Origin: Agelas oroides
Lineage: Eukaryota; Porifera; Demospongiae; Agelasida; Agelasidae
DNA length: 64,000 nt
Assembly: GCA_949130485.1 (NCBI GenBank)
Contig: OX422191.1
Location: 5,333,754-5,397,753 of the forward strand
Direction of reading: 5' to 3'
Shown piece after piece: positions 10,101 through 22,100 of this stretch. Both the position numbers and the translations under genes were made by a program. The notes below the pieces were generated by a model that had not been told where the DNA came from, did not search any database, and saw only the letters and a program-made list of their open reading frames with translations. Within the stretch, counting starts at the first letter, position 1; every line of letters begins with the position of its first letter.

Positions 10101-13100
10101 AACTTTTTTGGCAAAACTTCACGAGTCGACCTCGAAAATTTAGTACGGAAGGCCATAGAGCTGTTATCTTCCGCAGAAAATAGAAGTAGTTCGCTAAAAT
10201 TGACGCAAAGTTAGTAACGGTAGGAATGCATTCGGACTTGCGGGTATACGTCATGAATATAATTATAAATAAGCGCGCACACAGCTTGTTCATCGCAACC
10301 TTAAAATTGGCCACTGGTCCGATGACTAAGGCCTCAATTATATACTACTTCATGCATTTAGCTATCTTCTACATCATTGCAATGGTTGATGTCATCCACA
10401 TTTCTAGTAAAGTTTTTGGAGCATCTTTGCACTTGGTGTTGGTAGTTAACAATCTCCATATGTTCATTCTACTAACTTTGATGCCTGTTAGTGAACCTAT
10501 AACAGAATTGTAATAAAGTGTTAATTCACGCTCTTAATACTTAAAATCTGTTTCTCTTGACAGATGTGTGTTGGAAGCTATACGACTACATGCTCCTGGA
10601 ATGATTACCCGGAAAGTTATTAGGACACACACTGTCAGTGTAAGTGTTGATCAACGCTATGGAGCTGATTTAACTGTACCTTTGACTATCTCTGGTTAGA
10701 AAACCAAACTTAGGTATGGTCCATGAAATATGTTGTCAGGAAAGTTGTTAGGCCACCTACTTTCTCCGTTGGGTATCTGTCTGTGTGTTTTTGCATAGAC
10801 CATTACACCCAATAGCGGCCAAATGCGCCCGTGAAATTTATTGTCCATTACACCCAATAGCAGCCAAATGCGCCCGCACTTTGCTTCCGCTATTTATCGT
10901 GATTGCTGCGCCTTTTTGGACTTGGAGTTAGTTATTACGTGCAACAGGAAGTCAATCGAAGCATAATTAACTGTGGTATCCTATGGGACTTCTATCCCCT
11001 CAAAATCGCATTTGAAGTTTGCCTGCCGATTGTAGTTGGCCACAGTACAGCTTATATCCACACGCTACTTGTTCTATTGTCTATATACTATCTAATCGTG
11101 TCAGTGACAGTTAAAACGTACCTTCGCTGAAACTGTCTGCCAACTTTTGCTGTGTATTATCGGTCATTTTCAGGTACACAGCGGGTACCTACGTTTCCAC
11201 CGTTGTAGCTTCTTCGGACTTCACAGCAGGTCTTCTGACAACGTTCTGAGTAAAGCAGGGTTTTTTTCAACGAAGCTAAGCCTAACTATCATTGCCTGAA
11301 CTCGGCTATTTTACAAGATATAATGCAATGAATAACACTACACAAATCGCCATTTTTTATTAGCCTCTCTCGTAACTACGCGATCGATTTCTGCGGATGC
11401 GCGTTGAGGTAAAAGGGTTAATAAGCGTATGCACTTATACGTGTAAGTGGTAAGCAAATATGCACATAATAAAGAATATGCGCTAAATAAGGGGTTCAAT
11501 GAAAGCCACACCCTAAAGGTGGGCATGACTGTATCACGCAGCGCTATGATGGAGCAGTAGATCGTTAGACGCATTCACCTGGCAAGTATCAATGTAAAAT
11601 CAGAAGACTCCATCCTCCTTCTTTGGATAAAGCTCTAAGTAAGGCTGAGAGGTAATCTACGGACACTGTATAGGGCCAGATCTAGCTTGTTAACAATGTG
11701 CCTACCCTCAGTCTTTATACAAGGCTCCAGAGCTGCAAGTCAGGATGAAGTTTGTGTGGTCATTGAAGTGGCAACATTTTTGATCATAACTCAGGTTAGC
11801 AGTGGTTTAAAAAAGTTGCATATTCTCATGCTTCATGCTAAGATGCTAGTTTGGCCACTATAAAATCCTGTGTCATCATAGGTCCCATTTCGTGATGGCA
11901 AATGTTTAGTAGCTACAACTTTCTGGTAGCAGACTACCAATACAGTACAGCCCTACTAAGCTACAAGTCACTTTGACACTTCAGTGAAGTGCACTCTTAG
12001 CTACTGGCTTGCTGTACTACACCACATCCCATGCCTCCACAGTGCTTTTAAGGGGCAATGACGCTTCTTTACAACACCGACCGACATCTCAATAGACTTT
12101 GTGCGGTGTTCTTAGCTCTTTACATGACTCAGATACAGACACACATTAGTACGTAGCATGGCCATCTTCTGCCCAGTAAGTTATCATCTGGCCTCTACAT
12201 GCCTTCAATTACAACCAATTAGCACCCATTGTAGGTCTTAGACATACAGTGTTCATGCAATAGCAAGTAAGCTTCACTTCACTCTACATGCAATGGCTAT
12301 GCTTATTGTTAGAAGCTGGATTGTGCACCTAACTCCGATTCCCTGTTCCCTGTTCCACTTTTGCCCTAATCTAGCAAGGCTTCCTCACTATGTGTAGCTA
12401 GTGGGTTGGCTTAATGACTTTGTGTCCACCTGCATTCAAGCCACCTGCATCCAAGTCACCGTTTTCTTTCCATTTGGGGTGCAGTTAGCCTCGTTACACC
12501 CCAAATGGAAAGAAAAAATATATAGTAATGAATGAATTAAAAGCCACAAAAGTACGTGTATGTCCAATGTTTTAGCCTTTCTTTTCAAGCCTGAGAAGAC
12601 TTACTGAACTTTGACACCACAGCTAGACACTGTTGTCATTGAAGTATCTTTGGTTAAAGCACAAAGGCTGAGAGGTAATCTATGGACGCTATATAGGGCA
12701 AACATTTGACAATAGGACCTATGGTGATACAGGATTTTACTGTGACCAAACTAGCTATCTTAGCATGAAGGTACTTACATTTGCTGAAGATGAGAAAATC
12801 TGATTTTTTTTAAACCAGTGCTAACCTGAGTTATGATCAAAAATGTTAAACTTCAGTGACCACACAAACTTTATCCTGACTTGCAGCTCTGGAGCCTTGT
12901 ATAAAGGCTAAGGTGCATTATTAACAAACTGCATCTATTAGCTACACATTTTTGAAACACTCGATGACGGAGCTAAACCAAAAACTCACTGAAAGTATGC
13001 CCAGAAGACGCTATGGGATGTTTAAAATTTGAAAATTTACTTATGGGTCATTCCATGTCAAATCAATGACCTTACCTCTTCCGATTTTGCTGAAACTTGG

Positions 13101-16100
13101 TGAGCTTGTTAAGTCTATTGGGAAACTATTTCACACCAAGTTTCAGCTGTCTAGGTCTAATATTTTTTGAAGTACAGCTATAGTTGCTGACCGCAGTAGC
13201 GCGAGGCTTTGAATGAGGGATCTATTTTCGCAATGTACATGCGTACATATGTACGTGTCGGTCACGCTCAGGAATGTCAATTTGCACTCATTTGCACTCA
13301 CGTGCACGCTCAGGAACTCATGCGTCATGTGCACTGAAGATGGAGGTCGAGGACAGGGAAGAACGGCGCTTCTTGACAATGGAGGATAGGGAGGACAGTG
13401 CGGCTGGTCCTCCGCAATGTACGTGTTTTGCGGAGTCGAGTGCTGAATGCAGCCAACGGTTGGCGACACTGAGAAAGAGAAAGCAACAAAGTCAATGTAC
13501 AAAAGAAGCCAAGAGGGCAAGAAGAGAACAAGCGAAAGTGCAAAGGAAGAAAGCACGTTGTGGAGAGTCTTCACAAGCCAGGTATAAATTATGCTCACTT
13601 TCATGTTCGATTCAACTGTAGTCCTTTGGACTAAATTATTTGTGACACTTGCTCCACTTGGCCCATCCGCATGCGCAGTGCGCACATACGCACTGGCACG
13701 GCACGGCGCGAGGTACCATGCGCGTGCATACTCCTAGTTTAATCTTGAATCAGGTTGGACAACATGCCATGACTCAAATGCCCATATCTTTTGATGTGTT
13801 TGACGTATGAAGTTGTAAATGGAATTTTCTGAAAGCACTTGAATGCCCTTTCATTTGGTTAATTAGAGATCAAAGTCTATATTATGACCTCACTTATCAG
13901 AAAAACGATTTTTCTCTAACGTTTTGCACAAAGAGCTTGGGCCTTTATCTGTATACTTACAAAGTTTTAATTTGGGATTACAGTGGGAACAGTATGTACA
14001 AACGATATTGTAGTAACACGTCAGCACAATGTACAGTTAAATAGTGTGTCTAACAACGTATGTGCAATCACTAAACTACCTCTTAGGTTAATCTAATTTC
14101 TTAAACTTTTCAGTTGCAGCTCAGCTTACTCTTTGTGTCAAAGAGTATGTGTGGCCCTTACCAGCTCTTGGATAAATTGAAGTTAAAACATCTCCAATTG
14201 AAATATTTAAAAATATCTTGGGTGAGTGGATATGTGAATGATTGTGAAGGCCCATGAGGATGGAGCAAACTGATGCTTACTATATCACTGTCTTCATTTA
14301 CTTGCAGAACGCATGCTAGCCACCAGTAACCATTGTATGCACGTTACAAATCCTCTTCGACTACTAGGTCTCCCTCCTGGACTGCAGACTCTTACTATTT
14401 TAGAGATAGCTGAAGAGGAATACACTTTAGTAGCAAGCTTACAATGGAATAAAACAGTGGACTTTACGAGTTCCAGGAATTGTGCGTGACTGCTGAAAAC
14501 GCTCTTCTAGGAGGACCTGCTCACTCTTGTAGTCATCCATAGTCAAGTATTGAAAGGCAATTGCTGGAATGTTGTTAACTGCCCATTCAAACAACTGGCG
14601 TGGTGTTACTATCTGCTGGCTCTTGCAGCCAATCTTTTCACTGTACCACCAACTCCATCACAGACCCCTTTCCCATGGGAAGTGGCAGAGAAGTGCCACT
14701 CAGCAGCTACACCAAAGTCTTCAAGTTTTTCCAATTCTTATACTGTGATGCTGCTCCATCAGAAGCATAATAAATTTTACGTGGAGAGGAGCTAAACTGC
14801 TTCTTCAAGTATTCTATAAAAACAAATGGACAGCCACAGTGTCATGATTGAGACAGTCACTTATAATGACATAACTTAGGTGATGCAGCTCACCAGCCTC
14901 GTCCCCAGGCCACTCCCAGATTTTATCTTGCAGCTGTGGAGAAAACTTGGGAGAAGGCCTGGGAGCAATACTACGTCACGGACCAGAAATGGTGGACTCG
15001 GTTAGTATGTAATGTGGACACGGTTTCCTAATAATGGCAACGTGCCCACGCAATATGCGGCCAGTACAGCAAGCGATCGAACAGTAAAGTTTGCCTAGGC
15101 ATTTTGCCAACAGCTACAGACTTCGCAAGTACCAAGTCGCTAACAAAGGATGTGTAGACGTAAGTGGAAGGCGTTATGCGTGTACGTCGACTGAGGAAAG
15201 CAGTAGGCTGAGGGCAAACGCGTCGCTCCGTGACAAAGCAAGTCTCTGCACTGGGACCACTATCCTCAAGGACGGAGAAACAGATTGCAAGGCTACTTGT
15301 AGGTATGTACACGTTATCTACGCCGTTCAGCCCTGGCTCTGAGCCTCCTTGAGGACAGTGGTCCCAGTGCAGACACTTATTTTGACACAGAGCGACGCGC
15401 TTGCCCTCAGCCTGCTGCTTCCCCAGTCGACGTACACGCATAATGCCTTTCACTTAACGTCTACACATCCTTCGTTAGCGACTTGGTACTTGCGAAGTCC
15501 ATAGCTGTTGGCAAAACGCCTAGGCAAACTTTACTGTTCGATCGCTTGGCCACATATTGCGTGGGCACGTTGCCATTATTACGAAACAGAGTCCACATTA
15601 CGTACTAACCGAGTCCACCATTTCCGGTCCGTGATGTAGTATTGCTCCCATGCCTTCTCCCGAGTTTTCTCCACAGCTGCGAGATAAAATCTGGGAGTGG
15701 CCTGGGAACAAGGCTAGCAGCTCACCAGACTTCATGTAGTATGCAACAAATGGGTGGATAGTTTCTTGTGAATTATTCCAATGGAAGCCTTGGGCTGCAT
15801 CTTGTAGCACAAAGGAATAATTCTCCGAGAAGTCAGCCCTCACCAAAAACTCTCCTGGTTGTAAGCCTGCTCTCAACCGTACTTGGAAAGAAGACTGTTG
15901 TCGTGCAGTGAAGGAGTGAGGAAGTAGAACTTCCAGCTTCTCTCAGAGCGAATCCACAAAATCGTCAGCTAACTGGCTAATGCTCTCGAGGGTGGATCTG
16001 TCAACAGAGACCCACTGTTTGTACACTATGCTATCAATCAGGCTGTCATCCATCAGAGAATTGAGGCATTGTTTCAGCCCAGAAATCCCAGGACGTGAGC

Positions 16101-19100
16101 AGCATGTAACAATCAGGTTGTGGTGGATTGCAGATTATCTGTGCCAGGCAGTGATCATATGATTTCAGCGTCATATCCTCATTTGCTGTAAGGTCAGCAA
16201 TTTTTCTACCTGGCATCATTGGCTTAACATTTTGGTGGATTATATATACAGACACGTTATGACACATTTCAATTATGGCTGATCGTGGATTTACGATACA
16301 AGATCAGTTGAAACCACTTGGTGTTAACTTAAACATTCCTCCATTCATGGAAGGAAGGAAGCAGCTACCAGGTGAGGAGGTCCTAAAGGGAAGACAGATA
16401 GCATCTGTACGAACGAAACAAACCAGGCGTTTCAATTATGGCTGATCGTGGATTTATGATACAAGATCAGTTGAAACCACTTGGTGTTAACTTAAACATT
16501 CCTCCATTCATGGAAGGAAGGAAGCAGCTACCAGGTGAGGAGGTCCTAAAGGGAAGACAGATAGCATCTGTATGAATCCACGTGGAGCGTGTCATTGGAC
16601 GTATCAAAAATTACTCCATTCTGAAAGGCACACTACCATTGTCTATGGCTTGACTTGCCAACCAGATTGTTTGTGTGTGTGTGCTTGGCTCATTAACTTT
16701 CAGCCAGCTGTTGTTCCCCTTCCTGAATGTGAACAGTCTGACGAAGAAGTTGAAAGTTATTTCCAGTGTGTATACGAGAGTGACTATGATGCAGACACAA
16801 AAGACAGTGAAGAAGAGTTATAATGTTTGGAACAATGCCACATTTTCTGCTAATTACCACCAATAGGTTGATGTAGTTACAAACTAGTGTTGATTGTGCT
16901 AACACAACGTAGAATGTCTATAATATTAACACCTCGCTCTACACTGATGTCTTTTTCGGTATAAATTACAAAGTCACACCAAGTTCTCCCAGTGATAGCC
17001 ATCTGCCCTTGAACTTGTGAAAAATGTGGGTGGTTGTGTTGGAGTTTTAGGTATTTATTGCCATCGTCTGCAGTCACAAGTGTGCAACAGAAATCCTTAT
17101 TAGCACACGCTTCGCTGGGGGTCATTTGTCTGTGTGCATATGGGCACTTGACTTCAGCTAACCCAAACGGGTCTGCACTGGTTGATCATAAACAACAGCA
17201 TCTGGAGAAGCACCAAGGTAGGGATGGTCTTCAGATATTACAAATCCAGATCAGCAAGCATACAAATTTTCATGCCCTGATGCATGTTCATACTCTTCGT
17301 ACTGCTTCAGTGCCAATTCTTCATGCTTCTTTCCCCATTCAGTAGCTAGTGTTTGAAACTGCTTACCCTCCAGGATCTGCAGAACAAGGGACTGAGATGA
17401 AGTGGTTGGCAACCTACGATGGATGGCTCCAAAGTATGAGGCTGTGATACGATACCTATGAACTGAGAACCGTAAGGCAGACTGACTATGATCTCTAGTG
17501 TTCTGCTCAAACTGCCTTAATTTGAAAGCTGAAACATGGAGGCTCTTTTTGAACTCTTCAACCCTAGTCTGAAGTTCCTCTTTGCTAAGTAGCTTTGGTA
17601 GAAGTGGCTCTCCACTACCAGTCTGTGTCTCATCTTGCCAATACTGAGATGCAGAGTTAAACATGAGGGACACACACAAGACCTTCCCACGCACCTTCCC
17701 TAAGAACTCTGTGAGGCGACCTTGAGCCGTGTTTTTGTATTCCGGTGGTCTGGGATCAAACTCTTCTAGGGGTTTTGAGGAGCGCCTTTTCTCCCGGCCA
17801 TACACCGGCTTGTGAAATGTTGCCTCGGACATCTGCAGTGTGCTTTCTTTACGTTTATGTGGTGGCTTCCACAGGCATGCATATGATGTAATGGGCAGTG
17901 CTTCCTCCTCAGGCTCACTGGTGCTGGGATCCGTGACAGAATGAAATGGAAAGCTTGGAGACATAGCCACAAGTGCATGAAGCAAACCATACACATGTGT
18001 ACATGAAGCTGATTTCCTGCAGAACATATACAAATACTGATTAAAGAATGCATATAGGAAGTAGGATCATAACTCACCCTGCTGTACATTCACATGTTGC
18101 AATGTGAATAGATGCCAAGTCTCCTACACGCCTCAGCAGCAGGTACACATGGTGCACTCCAGGCTTCATTGATGGGGTCATCTGGCATCTAACATGACAA
18201 TACAGCGGATGTTTGTAATTAGCTTCAAGGTGATCAAGTCGTCCTGCGTCCCAGTGGGCAAACCCTCGTTGCAGGGCTCGGAATGCTCTCTTTCCATTGC
18301 TATTGCCAGCTCCCTCAGCCAGGTAGGTATAGAGCAAGCCTGGTGTATGTGAAATCAATCACATCATACCTTGTTTTTTTTTTAATAGATGAACTCTTAC
18401 CATGTGTGACCCTTGGTACTTTAGTTGCATGCTCACGGTAGTTTGCTTTAGTTATAAACACCCATCCAGCAGACGGAGGCTCTGAGATTGGGACAGCAGC
18501 CAGGATGCCAGCTTGATGGTGCTTTTGATACAGGTAGGATCCATCAGCATCCACCACAGCATCACCATCTGCCTTTGCCTTCCTGATTCTGGTGGGAATA
18601 TAATATGTTCATGTTGTGCACTACTATATCAGAATCAGCCAATCAGCAGTACTAGCACTCTACCTTTCAATGAGCTTGGGCTTTTTCCACGGGTAGGTGC
18701 CTGAATGCTGTGACAGAGGAGCCACCATCGCAATGCTGGCACAGTATGACCTTCCAATGGTTCCTCCAAAGCTGCTCCAGGAATATCCCTTTCAGTAAGC
18801 TGTACCAGTGACAACTCAGTGCCTACAACTTGTGGCTCAGCCACCTTGTGTGTCATCCTGTGTGTATAAAAGTATACTCTGCTGCAATCCTTCAAGCGTG
18901 TGAGTCTGGCCCACTACACCAGTGTTTATACTATGTCTACAACAGTATAACCCTTCATGCGTTCCCTGGCTTACCTCTGCACTCCAACGTCGCTTGTATA
19001 CACTGACAACCAGCCATCTTTATCGCCATGTAGTTCGCCGCATTCTTTCGCTGTTCACTTCCAAATTTTTCAATGGCATTCACTGAATTTGCACATATGG

Positions 19101-22100
19101 TACCGTCAGGAAGTTACAGTACGGCAAAGTAGGCTGTATTTCCCATTGACTGCAATAGTGAGTATCCCCCAAAATGGCTCAGGAATGTACTCCGGATGTT
19201 GACGTCACGTTCAATTACGGGACCTGTGCATTCCTGAGCCTTATGTGAAATGGACTATTGCATGACCTCATGGCCCATGCAATTATGAATCTACTATTGA
19301 CTTGAGCTGTGGTCTAGATAGAAAGTAATAAAAGTACTGACAAGACTGCATGAGTGCATTCATAGTTGCAAAGTGCTGAACTTCGCAGTAATTGGGTTAG
19401 AGATTGCACATACGTTGTTAGACGCACTATTTATATATGTTTTGAATATTCAAGCTTTGATGTGTGTAGCCTAAATGAGTATCCTATATAATGTAGGAAC
19501 CACCATCAGGTCTCTAACTGGGTTAGAGACCTAACCACAGGTCTCTAACTAGTGACTTAGTGACCTCATGAATATGGTTATTAGTGTGAAGTCTGGTCTG
19601 CTAATCGACTTAAACTCTTTGAACTGAACCAGACAACTCAAATTGTTATTACAAGAGTGGTAAACAGTACATTGCAACACAGCAGGTTTACACTACTGAA
19701 GAAGTTCAGTCAAGAAGAATTGGAATTAATGTTGATGGTGATGTTTGTGCCTCCTATGATCTGGAAAGTAGGAACCATCGCATTTTCCTTTTCTTCATGA
19801 CGAGGACGCTTTGGCTCTGGTGCTGGTTCAGGCTTTGCTTCTGTGATAGCAGGGGTCACATTTTGTTTTCCACTGTTGAGCACATCTGAAGTGAGTTGTC
19901 TGAGTTTGTCAGATGTCCTCTTGTATGCACGTACACCGTCAGTGTTGGAGTGGCCGGTTCTCGTCATTATCAGCTGTTCGTCTACCTCTGCATCAAACAG
20001 TCGGGTAGCGGAAGTCACACGTAGTGAATGATTGGTGTAGTGTCCCTCAAAACCAGCTTCTTTCATCATTTCACTGATTATTTTGCCAAGGGTGTTGTGT
20101 CCCATTGGAACTTTCGAGTACCAAACCTTCCCCTTTGGTTTTGGCAATGGAGTGAGGTACAAAGCATGGGGAGGACGATCTTCAGGACACTTTGGTTTTG
20201 ACAATGGAGTGAGGTACAAAGCATGGGGAGGACGATCTTCAGGACACTTTGGTTTTGGCAATGGAGTGAGGTACAAAGCATGGGGAGGACGATCTTCAGG
20301 ACACTTAGAGTTTTGACAATGGAGTGAGGTACAAAGCATGGGGAGGACGATCTTCAGGACACTTAGAGTTTTGACAATGGAGTGAGGTACAAAGCATGGG
20401 GAGGACAATCTTCAGGACACTTTGGTTTTGACAATGGAGTGAGGTACAAAGCATGGGGAGGACAATCTTCAGGACACTTTGGTTTTGACAATGGAGTGAG
20501 GTACAAAGCATGGGGAGGACGATCTTCAGGACACTTAGAGTTTTGACAATGGAGTGAGGTACAAAGCATGGGGAGGACGATCTTCAGGACACTTAGAGTT
20601 TTGACAATGGAGTGAGGTACAAAGCATGGGGAGGACGATCTTCAGGACACTTAGAGTTTTGACAATGGAGTGAGGTACAAAGCATGGGGAGGACGATCTT
20701 CAGGACACTTTGGTTTTGACAATGGAGTGAGGTACAAAGCATGGGGAGGACGATCTTCAGGACACTTTGGTTTTGACAATGGAGTGAGGTACAAAGCATG
20801 GGGAGGACGATCTTCAGGTCACTTAGAGTTATAAAGCTTATAAAGCCGTACGAAACACCTCCTTGGGTCTTGCTCATTAGCATATTGATACACTTCCTTT
20901 GGTTTTTTCTTTTTGCTTGTAAGACCTCCCTGGTTAGTTTTTGAAATATCCTCACGATAAGCACGATCACCAGGAGGCTCATGGAGCTGAATCTGAGAAG
21001 GAGAATGTCGTAAGCGTCTGTGTTTGTTACCGCTCCTCAGTGCAAAGAAATAGCCAACTTGATAGACAATTGTATTAAGAAGCACCTGAGCATTATGATC
21101 ACCCAAGTAAGCCAAGTTCCCAGAGGCGATTTTCCTGCTCTTGGGTTATAGGTTGTGCCTGCTTTTTGTTCAAATAATTACCAGTTGCATTTAAACGCTT
21201 CATCTCACCATCAAGTGTGGAGCGAAAACCATGGAGGGAGGGGTTGTCAAACAGCTTGATATCTGCACGTCCATGCTCACGTAGCTGACGCTGCAAACCA
21301 CAAATGAGCTGGTAAAGTGTATTGGGGGGGTATGGGTCACCGTTCTTTTTGCGTACTTCTAGGATAAACCTAGACAGCCAAAAATCCATTTCAGACAGTC
21401 AACTCACAAAAAGCCGTACTGAAAGGCTCCTCGTCGGATAGGAGCCTAGTATTCCTAGCAAGAGCCCACTCCTTCCACACTTTCACAGCCCACTCAGTTT
21501 GTTCTTTTGTCTTTGTTGGGATGCTTGCATCTCTAGCAGATTGTTCAGCCGCCTTTCCCTTTGGGGATGCATACACACGATTAACGCTAGTAGAGGTCAC
21601 AGTAGTGGAGGCCACGGTGACTGACGCCATACACATAGTACTAGCGGCAACATACTGGCTTGTAGATGTCTCCACCTGCATTAAAACTTGCTCAAATTCA
21701 GCATCGAAGTGAGGGAAGTAGTTTTCATCGTCGAAATTAGCCAAAAAGTCAGTGGTCTGTTGACTAGACAACTCACAGGATGGATCCAACATTTGTGAGC
21801 TGGTTAGGTCCACTCCGCAAAGTGTAGAACCAGTAGAGCAGGCTTCTTCAGGTTCGAGTAGTCTCTCCCATCCTAGCTCTATCGGATTTTCCCTCCTCCA
21901 TGTGCAAAAAGTGCAGTTAGGTCCAGTACAGCTATGCATCAAACCGCTTAGATCGTCAGGAACAGGAGGACCACGTAGTCTAACTCCAGGAAAGGGCTCA
22001 AAAGTCATAGCGGTAGCTAGTACAATAGCAACTAGAGAAAGAACAAGGAACTGCAAGAACTAGCTAGACAGACAGCAGAGCACGCTTAAATTTTCTAAAT

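Noticed and set aside
13143-13685. Minus-strand 180-codon frame opposite the basic exon
   Set aside because: It is antisense to a frame with more protein-like composition and shows no domain or splice logic.
20083-20316. Separate plus-strand and minus-strand frames across the 57-bp array as genes
   Set aside because: They are alternate readings of the tandem repeat; only the minus frame ending in the catalytic domain is meaningful.
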